DNA of 64,000 bases from Quillaja saponaria (taxonomy: Eukaryota; Streptophyta; Magnoliopsida; Fabales; Quillajaceae), in assembly GCA_029379385.1 (NCBI GenBank), contig CM055617.1, forward strand, positions 3,410,001 to 3,474,000, written 5' to 3'. The notes beneath the pieces are model-generated. The model did no database searches, was not told the DNA's origin, and was given only the letters and a program-made list of their open reading frames with translations. Shown piece after piece: positions 1 to 12,679 of this stretch. Numbering within the stretch: position 1 is the stretch's first letter; every line of letters begins with the position of its first letter. The position numbers were made by a program, and so were the translations under genes.

Positions 1-279
1 TTCTATAGAGTATCAGAGCCAAACTAGATAAGTAACTTAAGGTCAAAGTGAGAGAACAAGATGTGGAACTTGTTTTGATATTGTTGGTCTCCAAAGGTCT
101 ATGAATTTGGTGAATATGATAACTGAAATTTACTCAGATACATGTGCCCAAGTTCTTGACCCTATCTTATGCTATATGTCATGATCTTGAACTGCATTGC
201 GAAGTAATGGTACTTAAGTTGAGTGTATGCTTGTGAAGCTTTTGTTTTCCTTCAATATCTGTGTTTTTTCCCCCTTCAG

Positions 280-1105
280 GAGAGATTGAAAGATCACATG
301 AATAATGTGGAGTTTCAGGACAGAGTGGCTGGATCCGAAATTCTGACATCTGATTTCATCTCTTCAGAGAGAATCCATTATAGGTAAATGTAATCATCTT
401 CTGTATGCTAGTTCATTATATATTAAATTTAGATTGATGAGAATCTCAGCTTCCAAAAAATCACTGCAAGTAGCAATGTAACTGATGCATGAGAAAGCAC
501 GTTTGATACAGAGCTGGTGACGAGTTGAACTATTTGAATCCTCCTTGGAATTGTAGTCCTTTCGTGCAGGCTTCCTTGAACCATAAAAACACTCAGTACA
601 CATGTTCTCAACTTGCAATGGTTGATAATGAGCCACAAACTGCATGCTCAGTCTTGCCTTCTAGCATCACGGGACTTCTCTCTGACTCTTTCATGGAAGC
701 TGAGCAAGGTACAAGGTTGCATTGCTAGCATGTATCTGTTGCTTTCTCTATCAAATGATTATGTTGAATACTTAAACAATCCAATGTTATGATGCAGCAC
801 CACCTAAAGTACCTGATGAAGTTGATTTCAAGAACCAATTTATGGTAATTTCTGCACTCTATTGTCTGGGTTTTGGGCTGTTTGCTACTTAGGTTATTGT
901 GGATCCTGTACCACATTTCTTTGGAACTCTTTCTGACCTGTTTCTCTTCACTACTTCACTTTTTCTAGAACCCCTTTGCCCTTATTCTTAATTTTCCTTT
1001 TCATTCTAATTTAGAAAACCACTTCTTGGTTTTCCTGTTTAATTTTTCGTTCCTTTTGCTCTCTTGCAGAAATACTTGGAAGAATCTTCTTTCCATTGTA
1101 AGTAA
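280..1105 (+). CDS. 3' exons of an unrecognised plant gene (partial)
   Basis: Four exons with good GT-AG borders keep one frame: 280-383, 512-708, 798-844 and 1070 to about 1105. The encoded peptide runs ...ERLKDHMNNVEFQDRV..., then a Ser/Asn/Pro-rich low-complexity stretch, then APPKVPDEVDF. The last exon either stops at TAA 1103-1105 or is spliced at the strong donor GTAAGT at 1097. The 5' part lies left of the window. No domain, membrane segment or catalytic motif is visible and I do not recognise the family. The Ser/Asn/Gln richness suggests a disordered tail of a larger nuclear or regulatory protein, which is inference only. An unspliced reading from 525 to 728 is just exon 2 read into its intron. 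Confidence 0.5.
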
Positions 1106-2445
1106 CTTTATTTAAAGTCTGGTTGTCTTTGCTTATCAAGTAGTTCATGAAATACAACATAGTATTAATTCTCATAGTAACTGATGTGCGACATTCCTAC
1201 TTAATCTACAAGTATCTGTATCCTGGATGCTTTCACCTTATTGTTCCTGCTTTCCACAATCACTAAGTTGCGTAACTTGCTATCTATGTAGTATTACATT
1301 GATCATAAATTGAATGCCCACAAAGAAGTTAACAATGTGATGATGGTAGGATTTTGTTCTGTCATTTTAAACATCCTAATAAATTCTTTTCTATGATTTT
1401 TTTGACTGAGATCTTTTTGTTTCCGCAAGACTCTTGGTTGCTTGGGGTGCTAATTGTTGTTTTCTCCGTATTCTCTCACTAGATTTGTCGACTAAAGTAG
1501 AGAAATATATTGATGAAATGGGAGGTGACTTGGCACTTAAATGAGTGGTTCTGCAACAACAGCTACAAATCAAACTTCTTCTGTGCCCTTTTTTCTCAAG
1601 ATGGGAATTGATGTAAATGACACGAGGTTACTTCGAGACTAGCTTTATATATGCCCTTTGTATCTGTATATGTTCTTTGAATTTTTTTCCCCTCTTTTCT
1701 GTAGGTATTGTAACTTGTTGGTCTGAAGAGCACATTTTTCAACTTGTCACCTAGGTACCTACTTTTAATATTTCCCTTATAGGATATACACCCTGCATTC
1801 ATGATCATTGGTCATATAATTAACATTTGTTGCCACTGCTATTGAAGTTTGCTAGGACATTCACAGCTGACATGAGAAAATTAGAAAATTATGGGTACAT
1901 CAAACTAGCTGGAATTCAAATGTGATGCCATGCTATCTTGATTTTTAACTGGGATTTGAACCCAATATAGGTGATCTCTTTCTTAGTTAACTGGGATTTG
2001 AAAGGCCTAGCTAGCTTGTTACTCATGTCAAGAGCAAGAACAATATGAGATTCTTCTCTGGAATAAGAATCAGAATCTACCTATAATGAGCATCCCCACC
2101 CTAGGGGCCGTAGCCCTTAGGTTGTTTGGCTATTAGCTAGCCCATACGATGCTCTTTATTCTGCCCATTTGTCAAAACTACAAGGATGAATTTGAAGACA
2201 ATCTTTAATTAAGGACGTAGGTTATCACATTTAAATCATAGTTATTGTTTTTTAATTAGTGACAAATGTGTCCTTAAATCTGTTCTTATCATTAAATTCC
2301 CCTAAATATGAGAGCTTAGTACTACACTACTACTAGAAGGACCAATACTTACTACTATGTACTGGGCATTTTTTCTTTGCAAATAAAAGGCGGGTTTCAC
2401 TTTCTTTTTTTGTATGTGAAAAGTCGTGAACGTAAATACTTAAAA
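1106..2445. other. Non-coding stretch after the first gene
   Basis: Probably 3'UTR and intergenic DNA. Further 3' exons of the first gene may lie around 1.3-1.8 kb, but I could not join any in frame. A B-box-like gggatttgaaccc at about 1932 has no tRNA fold around it. Confidence 0.4.
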
Positions 2446-2791
2446 GTTGACCCTTTTGAGTTATATACATTTTAATATCTTCGTTTTCAGCCAATGTGAG
2501 ATTTGAGGTAATATAGGCAGAGTGTTTGACACATTTTTATTTACGTTTTAAGAATTTAGTAAAATATTTATGAATTATCTAATGTTAGAGAATGATATGT
2601 TTTTGACCAAATTTAAATGGTAAATTAGTTGAATTCCTGTTCTTGTCATTAAAATAGAAATTAAACCCTAAAGCAGTGCTATACTATGCTATATACTCAT
2701 TACTCAGTTGTGTAGGAGATCCAAACAGATACATATGGCCATTGATCAACATTACTCTTTACTCTACTATACTCTAATAGTGTACAGAGAG
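2446..2791. repeat. Tandem duplication, copy A
   Basis: First of two diverged copies, offset by about 410-440 bp. It runs from gttgaccctt through the block beginning gaattcctgttcttgtcatt (about 2631) to actctaatagtgtacagaga. The last 150 bp are the best conserved against copy B. No ORF. Confidence 0.8.
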
Positions 2792-2857
2792 AAATATATA
2801 TATATATATATTTTTTTTTTCTATACACTTAAAATACTAGTTGAAAGATATTTAGTA

Positions 2858-3224
2858 GTTGACCCTTGTAAGTTATATACACTTCAATCTTCTTCTTTCT
2901 CAACTAATGTGAGACTTGGGAATTTATAGATATGGTGTTTGACACATTTTTATTTATTTTTTAAAATTTTATTATAGGTATGGTATTTGACACATTTTTA
3001 TTTACCTTTTAAGATTTTATTAAAATATTTATAAATTATCTAGTATCAGAATGATATATTTTTGACCTTAGTTGAATTCCTGTTCTTGTCATTAAAATAG
3101 AAATTAAACCCTAAAGCAGTGCTATACTATATACTCATTACTCAGTTGTGCAGGAGATCCAAACAGATATATATAGCCATTGATCAACATTACTCTTTAC
3201 TATACTCTAATAGTGTACAGAGAT
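2858..3224. repeat. Tandem duplication, copy B
   Basis: Second copy of the unit at 2446-2791. The segment gaattcctgttcttgtcatt to gtgtacagaga (about 3071-3224) is nearly identical to the first copy, differing by a few substitutions and short deletions. A short internal re-duplication of the phrase tttgacacatttttattta occurs near 2935-3005. Confidence 0.8.
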
Positions 3225-4990
3225 GTAACTGTTGATGTGGAACAGTTTTAATCTATTCATTCATACTAGTAAAAGTAAGTCACGTGTTATCACGTGTAAG
3301 CAAGCAATGAACCATTTTCGTTAGTTTCCACTTTCCATCTTCTTCTAAATAAAAAGAATGGTATATGGACAGCGCTGCAATGACGTGTCGTTTGATCTGA
3401 GTTTGGTATTGTAGAAGGTGTTACGATCCAGATAGAGTGATTAATGCAAATATATATGTTTGCACTACGACGCAATTTGGTTTAAAATTGTATTCCATCA
3501 ATCCTAACTCAATTTACAAGTGATGTGATGGAGCTAGTATGGTCAGGATATGAATAAAATTTAACAATTGTAATGAGGAATTTTATTGTAAAATTAATTA
3601 GGGTTAGAGATTTATAATTTTGGGGTTTGGGTCACATGTTGTTATTATTATAGGAATTTATTTGTAATCATGCTTATCTTATCGTTAAATTAGTTATTAG
3701 TATTAGGGTTATGAGTCGACAAGACATTTTATGTAGTGTTGTATTCAAATTTGAGTATTATGAATTGATATATATAATTGTGTTGTGAAGTGGCCAATCT
3801 AGCTCTAGATTTTCGTTTTCAACCTTATAACTTTTATGTGCTAATTAAAAGCTTTAATCTCTAATTTCATAATAAAATACAGGCAATATATATATAATAG
3901 GAATCTCGAGAGCATGTGATATTGCATCAATCAATTCAGTGAGATAACAAAAGTGTGTTCAGTCAGCAAGCAATAAGATTTCCAATTTTAGTAAGACGAA
4001 TAATTATAACTAATTAATTAAAACCATAATTTTACTTTAATTTCCTTTTGTTGGGTTAAGTCTGAAACTAATCATTAAACTTCTTCACCAAGTAGCTTAG
4101 CTAGCTAGTGTCAGTACTGACTATTACCATAATGTCCTTTGATATATATATATAACCTTGTACGTACAGGGTAGCCTGGTGCATTTTGGTTAACCTGCTG
4201 TGAATCATAATTCGGGTATAATTATAGGATTTATTGCATAATTAGTAGACCTGACACGGTTGTGCTTTCTGCTCTTAATTTCATTATTGGGATTTAACTA
4301 ATTATCATAAAGACAAAACATGTTTGATTCAGTCTTTTATAAGTTCACTGTGAAATATTATGTCGATGTAAGTATGCTAGCTAAATTATATAGAATATCT
4401 TTTTATGATATACTGCTGATGACACTGTTATAATCATGCATAAGATTCTAAGATTTAAGACCTCACTATTACACGGATGGATCATGACAGTTTATAACAG
4501 TTCTTGATCACTGTATTTCATTGTAATATAAACAAGACAGTAAAGAAACCAGAAAAAAAGATACCAAAAATTACGAAGTCAGCATGTTAATTATACTATG
4601 TTTGATCTTTTCAATTATTTGTCAGTTTTCCGTCTGCATTTTGTTCCTTCATTTGATTTACACAATGTAGCAGAACTCCACATATATATTATTTTGATTA
4701 GTTTAAGCTTAGTGTTTTTGAAAATAATTGATATATATATCTGTTTGTTGTCACAATGCTTGAGAAAAAGAGAGAATGAGAATGGGAGACATCCCCACTT
4801 CCCCACATTCCTGATACTATTATTAGTGCAAGGTCACAGTCATTCTTTTGTAGTGTACCTTCCATTTATAATTACCTTTGTCTTTTGCCTCCATTCCTTC
4901 TATTCTCCATCCACTAAATGCTCTTCTCCTTCCTCCCCTACTGTCAATCACCTTTTGCCACACACAATTATCAGCTCCCTCTTTCTCTCT
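3225..4990. other. Intergenic / LBD upstream region
   Basis: AT-rich DNA without a supportable gene. The open frame at 4598-5020 is pyrimidine-rich low-complexity sequence and looks like promoter or leader of the downstream LBD gene. A CT-rich tract at about 4980-5010 is typical of plant 5' leaders. Confidence 0.4.
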
Positions 4991-5198
4991 CTCTTCTTTC
5001 TATGTCTTTCCTCTAATTAGGGTTTCCTCTTTAAGGGTTCTCTTCCTCTAAACCAATCTGTCTGATCTACACCTTTCATTGGCTAAAGCTACTTTGCCTT
5101 GGGAGGGGAAAGGAACAGCTCTTGATAGATCTTCCACAGGGGAAAAGGTATTTTCCCTTTTTGTTCATCTGATCAAAGAAACCTAAGATCACAAACAG

Positions 5199-6053
5199 GT
5201 AAAAACATATGTTTAGCTACATCTGTTCCTTTTCTATGATTACAACTCTTTTCTGTGTTTTTCTTTTTGTCAGGGAAGACACTATAGATAAAAATCAGAT
5301 CCTTAGTCACTGGATTTAGGGCTTTGCCTTTTGATGTTCCTTAATGTTAGCTCAGGAATATAATCATGGTTAGGTTGAAAATAACTGTATCAGAAGCAAA
5401 TCATGCAGCTGATAAGTTATTTAAATTATGAAAAAGACAAAATCAGAAACCAAATTTAAGGAAACATGCAGCAGCAGTCTCTTCTAGGAGTTTCAGGTAT
5501 AGAGTCTAATTAAGAACTGGCCTGATGTTTTATTTACTTTTTATTTTCTAAAATTACAAAGGAAAGTGAAGAAAAAGAAAGAAAGAAAAAATGGGTGAGA
5601 GAGATGAAATTAAATAGGATTAGAAGAAAAAAAAAGGGGGCTAGTAATTACAAATATAACAAAAGAAGGTACTGTGAATTTGGACTCAGATTTTGATTTC
5701 ATTGACCCTTGCAACCCTAGCTAGTTCAGTACGTGGCTACTGTGTTGATGACGAGAATAACAACTAGCAAGTCGCAACTCAACTATGAACTTAACCCCAA
5801 CTAATTGTGGTATGCTACACAATTTTTTTTTTCTCTTCATCTTCTAATTAGGGATTTGATTAGTTTTACGCTGATCATATCTGATCAGCAAATTCGTAAT
5901 CCTACTCCTTTATTTAGACTTGGACAAGCACTAGCAGGGTAACCTGACGGATTTAGGACAAGCCTAACAATGAAAAAAAAAAGGAGTAAAATGAATTTCT
6001 GAATTGAGATATAAATTTTGTTATTAATGTGATTTTTTGAATGAATTCTTCAG
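5199..6053 (+). other. Putative 5'UTR intron of the LBD gene
   Basis: A donor in acaaacag|gtaaaa at 5198/5199 and an acceptor in attcttcag at 6053 bracket 855 bp of AT-rich DNA. The acceptor lies 17 nt before the preferred ATG, a layout known for Arabidopsis LOB. Splicing is inferred. Confidence 0.55.
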
Positions 6054-6070
6054 CTGGTACAAGAGAAATA

Positions 6071-6604
6071 ATGGCCTCATCCAGTTCTTATAACTTTCCT
6101 TGTGCTGCCTGCAAATTCTTGAGGAGAAAATGCATCCCAGATTGCATTTTTGCACCTTACTTCCCACCTGAAGAGCCTCAAAAATTCGCCAACGTCCACA
6201 AAATCTTTGGTGCTAGCAATGTCACTAAGCTCCTAAATGAGCTTCTCCCTTACCAGAGAGAAGATGCTGTGAATTCTCTTTCCTATGAAGCAGAGGCCCG
6301 AGTCAGAGACCCGGTTTATGGATGTGTAGGTGCCATCTCCTTCCTTCAGAGACAGGTTCAGAGGCTTCAGAAGGAGCTGGATGCTGCTAATGCAGATCTC
6401 GTGCGTTATGCTTGCAATCATGTCATTCCATCATCATCAACAGCCGTGACAGTGGCTCCTCCAGCTCACCGGCAAAGGGCGGCCACACCAATTGAGTTTA
6501 GTGGTGGTGGATTTTATGGACAAACTCCTCCTCCTGTGGATTTTCTTCTTCCTTGGAGTGAAATTTCTTCTGGGAACATCAATGAAGGAGAAGGAAATAT
6601 GTGA
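6071..6604 (+). CDS. LOB: LOB-domain (LBD class I) transcription factor, LOB/LBD25-like
   Basis: Single coding exon, 177 aa. The zinc-finger-like C block CX2CX6CX3C is complete (C11, C14, C21, C25). It is followed by the GAS block with KIFGASNVTKLL and DPVYGC, and by the class I coiled coil LX6LX3LX6L around ISFLQRQVQRLQKEL. The C-terminal ~65 residues are Pro/Gly-rich and variable. The N-terminus MASSSSYNFPCAACKF matches the Arabidopsis LOB start. I therefore chose the ATG at 6071 over the in-frame ATG at 6041, which probably lies inside the 5'UTR intron. LOB proteins are plant-specific nuclear DNA-binding factors acting at organ boundaries. LOB versus LBD25 cannot be settled without a tree. 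Confidence 0.93.
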   Translation: MASSSSYNFPCAACKFLRRKCIPDCIFAPYFPPEEPQKFANVHKIFGASNVTKLLNELLPYQREDAVNSLSYEAEARVRDPVYGCVGAISFLQRQVQRLQKELDAANADLVRYACNHVIPSSSTAVTVAPPAHRQRAATPIEFSGGGFYGQTPPPVDFLLPWSEISSGNINEGEGNM

Positions 6605-7824
6605 GTAATATATATTAATTAGGTGTTCCGTCTTGAAAACCTGTCTAGGGTTTCTATACCTTTTGGAAGCATTACCTGCACAAAGAATTTTATTGGGTAT
6701 GCTATACTATAGATATTGGTTGCTATTTAACTTGGTGGGTTTATAGCTACATTGATGACATTGTTAAGGTACAATGCATTTAACTATTCTATGCAATATT
6801 ATGCATAGATTTGTGGGCTTAAGGACCCAATTAAATAAACAAGATTTTTCTTCTTCTTTTCGGTTCAAGTTTTGGTTCAAGGAGATCTTTACGCAATAGA
6901 AAGTAGCTCTCTCTTTATATAAATTCCCAGCAAAATTCAATTATAAAATATTAATATAGAACATCAAAATAAAAATTTATCAGTTGAACTAATTAATTAG
7001 CACATTCACAAAGACTAGTTAGGTGCACAAGAGTACCATATATTTACATATACTACTTTATGGCTACTATAGTAGCCGGCTCTCTTTGATTCTGTCATTA
7101 TAGTGCAAAAGTAGTCTAAGCATGTGCATTGTGCATGCGCAGTATAGTTGACATTCTCTGCCATTGCTTATGATTAATAAGAATAAATTATTGTTAAAAT
7201 TATTAATTAGTTAATCTTAAAGAGCTAGGATTCTCTTAGCATAAACAGTCTACAGGTTAGTCCTCTTTTTACCCTAAATATTCTCATATAGCCCTCTTTC
7301 TACTTTGCTCTTATGGACCACTTACAATAAAGAAATTGATTCATACTTTACTTTGTAAGCAGCTTAAATCGTTAGTGAAATAGTGCTTATATACTTAGAG
7401 CGAGTCTCTATGATCAAGTAGTTAAGATTAGTTTGACGAATAAATTTGACAAATATACTCATGATGACTCACCTAAGACATCTAACTTGTATATTCCTTT
7501 ATATTAATACCTTGTTTGATTTTACTTTTAAATGTTGATCCATGCAGTAAATTGAATTAAGTTCTCCAGTACCATATATTAATTTGTATAGTTTTGGTTT
7601 ATAGATGCATATAAATTAAAAGAAATAAAGAAAGGAAAACAATATTAGACTGTTTGTTCGAGGTAGGAAGGAGCTAAAAAGGTAGGTATATGAGCTGTGT
7701 ATTTCTGGACTTTGTCTGCTTAAATTGAAACTGGTATTAAATTCAAGTTTTCTTATCTGGTATCTCCTGTTGCATATATTTATGGGTCTTTAACATTTAC
7801 TCGTTTGAGGCTGATCATATTATC
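6605..7824. other. LBD 3' flank and AT-rich intergenic DNA
   Basis: No gene seen. The first few hundred bases are probably LBD 3'UTR, and the remainder is A/T-rich with short TA runs. Confidence 0.4.
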
Positions 7825-7849
7825 TATATATTTATATATATATATATAG

Positions 7850-7895
7850 CTCCACCTCCACCTCCACCTCCACCTCCACCTCCACCTCCACCTCC
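7850..7895 (+). repeat. (CTCCAC)n microsatellite
   Basis: About 7.5 perfect hexanucleotide units directly after a TA-rich tract (7825-7848). Confidence 0.95.
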
Positions 7896-8151
7896 CATTT
7901 CTTTAATCTCAGATATCTAAAACAGTGAGCAACAGTAGCTCTGTCCTCATTGAACCCTATTCAAAAGCAAAAGTACTTGTTAAATTCTTCCTTGTTGTAG
8001 GGTTTTCTCATCTTTTCCTTCATTTCTTTTCAATAACTTTTCTTCTTCTCTCCAACATCCCAACCCCTTGAAACTGTTTCACCATCTGCAACACTCCCCA
8101 AACAAAACAGTACTGAAACCATTGACAACTAAAGTCATTACACAGTAAAAT

Positions 8152-8187
8152 TCTCTCTCTCTCTCTCTCTCTCTCCCCCTCTCTCTC
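8152..8187 (+). repeat. (CT)n microsatellite
   Basis: Dinucleotide CT run with one short interruption. It belongs to a set of CT tracts (also 8559-8592 and 8761-8779) in an 8-9 kb pyrimidine-rich stretch. Confidence 0.9.
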
Positions 8188-8554
8188 ACACCCACACATA
8201 CACACATCCATCAATCATATAATCTGTTCAGATGTTTTTAATAATTGAAACTTTATACCAATAATGAAGTTGTAAGCTGAACCCTAGATATGATCTATCA
8301 AAATTCAAAACCCAAAAAAATTAGGGTTAGGGTTTTCTCATAATTTATTTTTTATTTTTTAAAGAATTTGTGTAAAAAAAATGAAAAGGAACCATTTCCT
8401 CCAAGGTCAGTTCCCTAGCTAGATGAATCACCCCAGAGAGAAATAAGCCTCACTTTATCCTGAAACTACGAGTTATAATTAATTAAACAATTTTAGCATC
8501 ATTTGAATTATGAGGGACAGAGAGCCAAAGAGGGTAAAAGCTTGATGAAAATCT

Positions 8555-8558
<4 letters not shown>

Positions 8559-8592
<34 letters not shown>
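8559..8592 (+). repeat. (CT)n microsatellite
   Basis: Almost perfect CT run. The surrounding 7.9-9.1 kb is leader-like (CT-rich, A-rich pockets) but no coding frame beyond low-complexity sequence is supported. Confidence 0.9.
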
Positions 8593-8596
<4 letters not shown>

Positions 8597-9439
8597 TAAT
8601 CAAATGTCAGTATAGCAATTCAATATCCCATAGGTGATAAACTTCTCAAAACAAACACCAACTCTTCTGTTTCTCCCTTCACTTGTGTCAGTCTTTGTTT
8701 TTTTCTCTCTCTAAGACACTTACACTGTTACACTCAAAAATCAAGGACAGTTAGAATTATCCTCTCTCTCTCTCTCTCTAGTCACAAGAATTGAGATGGA
8801 GCTGAACATACATATATGGTAAGAGTGAATGCTCCTCAATTAGTGAGAGTCATGTCAATTGTCCTCCGATTCATCTCTTAAACTCCTTTTATCTTCTTTA
8901 ACAAAATTTCCTCGAGATCATCAAAAGCGGCAACTTTTTCTTTCCCTTGGAATTTTGGGTGACCCCAAATCTTCATTCATCTCCGATCTAATTGATCTCC
9001 ATGCAGGTGCAGGTGCAGGTCCCCCTTTATAATTATATTTCCCTCAAAACCCAGAATTTCCCATAATTTTATAATTAATTAGAAGATTAGACAATATGAA
9101 TGAATATTGAATGATGACACATTTTATTTACTTAAAGAAAAAACTGTTTCTGTTGCAAGTGTGATATATATATATATATATCTGTGTTTGTGTGTGTGTA
9201 CTGTGGCCTGCACCTACTGCATGTTCATAAGGACTAGAATCAGAAAAAAAGGGAAGTATGGCTCTCTGCACTTGTTGGGTTTTAGTCTCCGAAGAGATAT
9301 GGAAATGATCATGGAATGTAGTGCAGTAGTTCAGAATCCATGCATCAAACCCCACATACATCAGAGAAATTCAATAATCAATTTTCTGCACTGTGAAAAC
9401 GTGGAAAAGAAGAAAAGAGCAGCTGAAAAATTTTAGCAG

Positions 9440-11810
9440 TGAAAGGCTTATTAGAAAGGACAAACAGAAGAACACCATGTGCGAGGGGGTCCTATACTAT
9501 AATGTCAAATCCTATTAACTATGCCTCCAAGAATTTCTTTGTGATCCGTGCGCAGTCGTGGATCTTAGAGATTACCAAAAGGAGAGGGACCAAGCCAAGA
9601 GGTTTGGTATTGTATCCTTCGGCATTTGATTATCTTCATCTCATTTTTTATATTGTAGCCCTCGTTTTTAAGTTAGAAATATAGTTTACTGACCATTGTA
9701 TCGAATTCTTGTTAATTCACTCTTGTATTTTTTTATTAGATATTCAAGAACAAAATATTTATACGAGTTATACAGTAACTCTATGTATATATAACTTTTA
9801 TATAGCATTACATTTATTTTTAGTTAATATATTTCCTCTTTATGCAAAAGAAAAGAAAAGAGAGGGCTACCCGTTTTCTTAAGAAAACTTCTAATTAAAC
9901 ATTAAATTTTATGCTGCCTTTTCATTTTAGAATTCTTTTTTTTTATTTTCCTTTTCAGGCATGCAAACAGCACAAACCTTCATCTCGTTAACCCAAATTA
10001 ATCAGCCCCACCACCTCCTTTCAGAGCCCTTTTTTTCTTAAAATAAATATAAGATCTAAAATTAATTATATTCTATCAATTAGGCATTGATTGTATTAGT
10101 AGCTGGCCCAATTCTTTCATAATATAATGATAAATATAAGATTACATCTATTGAAAATCGTATGGTTATTTTGGACTAGTTTATGCACACCTCGATTAAT
10201 AATATCAAGAAAATATTAATTTAAAAAATTTGATGAGATAACGGCTACATGTTTTTGGATATCTCACCTAATAGCTAGAAATTTTTTTTTATTTAATTTT
10301 TAAAAGTTTTGCATGTAAAATGTTAAGTAATTTTAATGAGATAAACATGATCTAGTACTTGTTGTTTCCTTATGACCAGCTTGTATGCTGGTGTTAATGC
10401 AAAGTACCTAACATGGAGTTAATGATGAGATTATAATTAATGAAAGTTGGTAGTGTAGGAAGTACTTTATTACATATGGCTCGAATTATAAACATATGTT
10501 ATATATTTTTCATCATTTTCTTTCTTTCAACCAAACAAATAATAGTACACATATCATTCCCTTTTCTCTTAATTTTTTTTTCAATTTACAATATTATCCA
10601 ATTAATCATGGAGAGGATAACAACTCACTCTCCTTTCATTTTCTCTTATTTACAAAACCTTGTATCATTTCTCAGTTCTCTACCTCCAACTTTGAGCTCA
10701 ATTATGCTGCAAACAAATCTTCATGAATCTTTTTTTATCTCATTTGCCCAGCATTATAGACAGACATTAACACATGGAAAATTTTGTACCATTTATTACT
10801 TCAAAAAAAAAAAAAAAAAAAAAAAAACAATCAATGCCCCATATTTTCAGCATTTGGAATTATACCTAGCCTTTTTCCCCTATATATACCATTGGCAATA
10901 ACACCCACCTAGCTAGTTAGGTATGGATCTCAGATTTGGTTGTGGAGCATTGACACACAAGCAAAAGATGTAGAAAATAGGTATATTAAGCTGAAAGTTG
11001 TTCATTTATAAGATTACCAATGATGATGGCCATGATGGTTGCCACTACTGCGATTTTGAGCTCACAAATTAAGGAATTTATCAATCATGGGTCAAAGATT
11101 AGATGCTCTTTTTTCTGCCTCTCTTTCTTTCTTTTAGATGAATCAAATAGATGCTCTTTTCTTGTTTATTAATCACATATTCTTCCTTTCTGCAATCTTT
11201 TTAATCATTATAGAAGAATATAAGATATGCTTAAGTTGTACCAACAACCATTATATATATATATTTGTGATTTGCTCAAATATTCTTTTGCAGAAAGACT
11301 AGGGAAATAAAAGGATAGATGAGATTGAGAAGCATGATTCTATATCTCTAATTTCTAGTCATTGTTTTCCATGTACCAAAAAATACAAAAGATTCGAAAG
11401 GTCAATAGTTTGAGCCTAGCATCAAGCATCAACATTCCATATAAACGTATATATAGCTTGGGCTAGGCCTAGACATCAAACATGCCCATCTTATGATTTG
11501 GATTTATACAAAATCAAACAAAAGTGCATTTTGGGCTCCCATTTATAACTACAGATCCTCAAGTAAGGCAAATCTATTTAGGCCTATTAAGTTGCATACT
11601 GGTTTTTGAAAAACTAAAAACCCTTTTTGGTTCTCAAATGGTTGATTTAGTTCTAGTTTCCTACTTCTCTTGGATAAGGATGGTTCAATCTACAAAGCTA
11701 AGCATTCAACACGACTCTGCCAATTTGCACAAACCCATCTGATCATCAGACTCATCACCGAACCAACAAAACAATGCTGAAAATGATTCCCCTTCACAAA
11801 ACGACATATC
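9440..11810. other. Intergenic region upstream of the oleosin gene
   Basis: AT-rich, with a 25-A homopolymer at 10803-10827. Open frames here (for example 10440-10901) are runs of low-complexity codons and none resembles a protein family. Confidence 0.4.
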
Positions 11811-11813
11811 TCT

Positions 11814-11861
11814 CATGCAGTCCATCCCCCTAACAGGTGTGCACACTATTCCCCACGTGTC
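11814..11861 (+). promoter_or_regulatory. Seed-type promoter elements: RY motif and ABRE
   Basis: CATGCAG at 11814-11820 is a core RY element (bound by B3 factors such as ABI3/FUS3). CACGTGTC at 11854-11861 is a G-box-type ABRE (bZIP). The pair lies 118-165 bp before the oleosin ATG, the arrangement expected for embryo-specific genes. No clear TATA box was identified, so activity is inferred. Confidence 0.65.
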
Positions 11862-11978
11862 CATAAACTTCCCCATATCAAATTCTTAAAACTCACCCAC
11901 ACATCACCTTCTTCACCCTTCACTCCCTCTCTCTGATCTCTCTCACTCTAGAACCAACAAAGCATTCACTGCATTTCC

Positions 11979-12536
11979 ATGGCTGAACATCAACAAGGAC
12001 ATCAATTAGGGTACCAACAACAGCAACAGCACCCAGATGTCATCAAGGGCTACCTCCCTGGAAGTGAAAAGGGTCCTTCCTCTTCACAAGTTCTAGCAGT
12101 TGTTACTCTCTTTCCTGTGGGTGCTTTTCTCTTGCTTCTTGCTGGCCTCACCCTTACCGGAACACTCGTCAGTCTTGCCATCACAGCACCACTCTTTGTG
12201 ATTTTCAGCCCAGTTTTAATCCCTGCACTTCTTGTCATTGCCTTGGCTGTTACCGGGGTTGTGACTTCAGGAGCTTTCGGAGTCACTGCCCTTTCTTCGT
12301 TTTTGTGGTTGCTAAACTTTCTTCGTCAATCACGGGTGCCGGAGCAATTGGAACATGCAAAGCGGTGGACACAGGACACGGCGGGTCAGCTGGCACAGAT
12401 GACACAAGACACGGCGGGTTATTTGCAAACTCAAGAGGCGGCCGATCAGGTAGGACAGAGGACTAAGGAAGCAGGCCAGGATGTCCAAAGCAAGGCCCAA
12501 GAAGGAGGAAGGAGAAAGGCCCAGGATACTCGTTAG
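11979..12536 (+). CDS. Oleosin (high-molecular-weight, H-form type)
   Basis: Intronless, 185 aa. Layout: a Gln/His-rich hydrophilic N-terminus (1-36), a central hydrophobic hairpin (about 37-115), and an amphipathic C-terminal part. The proline knot PX5SPX3P is intact as P71...S77 P78...P82. The C-terminal region contains the repeated phrase TQDTAG (residues 131-136 and 143-148) and the [10 protein letters not shown] stretch seen in H-form oleosins such as Arabidopsis At3g01570. Oleosins coat seed oil bodies and stop them coalescing; the hairpin sits in the triacylglycerol core. ABRE and RY elements upstream fit seed expression. Confidence 0.96.
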   Translation: MAEHQQGHQLGYQQQQQHPDVIKGYLPGSEKGPSSSQVLAVVTLFPVGAFLLLLAGLTLTGTLVSLAITAPLFVIFSPVLIPALLVIALAVTGVVTSGAFGVTALSSFLWLLNFLRQSRVPEQLEHAKRWTQDTAGQLAQMTQDTAGYLQTQEAADQVGQRTKEAGQDVQSKAQEGGRRKAQDTR

Positions 12537-12643
12537 CCTTTTGTCCCTACTAGGCCGAAATGATAAAGAAAGAACTTTGTTTGTACTAGTTTATGTGTTA
12601 CTAAAGTATTTTATGGTTTGGACTTATGGTAGAGTTCCATTGA

Positions 12644-12649
12644 AATAAA
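12644..12649 (+). terminator. Oleosin poly(A) signal
   Basis: AATAAA 108 bp after the stop codon, followed by a T-rich tract at 12659-12677. Confidence 0.6.
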
Positions 12650-12679
12650 AGGGTGTGGTTTTTTTTTTTTTTTTTTTCC

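Noticed and set aside
1925..2010. Possible tRNA or SINE on the minus strand (ttgggttcaaatccc B box)
   Set aside because: No A box at the right distance and no cloverleaf can be drawn.
4598..5020. 140-aa open frame upstream of the LBD gene
   Set aside because: Low-complexity pyrimidine-rich sequence of promoter/leader type, with no family resemblance.
7800..9440. Possible microRNA precursor or long non-coding RNA in the CT-rich region
   Set aside because: I searched for common plant microRNA sequences by eye and saw none; no convincing hairpin.
10440..10901. 153-aa open frame
   Set aside because: Phe/Ile/Lys-rich translation of AT-rich DNA including a poly-A run.
12050..12286. Minus-strand ORF of 78 aa
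   Set aside because: Exact antisense shadow of the oleosin hydrophobic domain.
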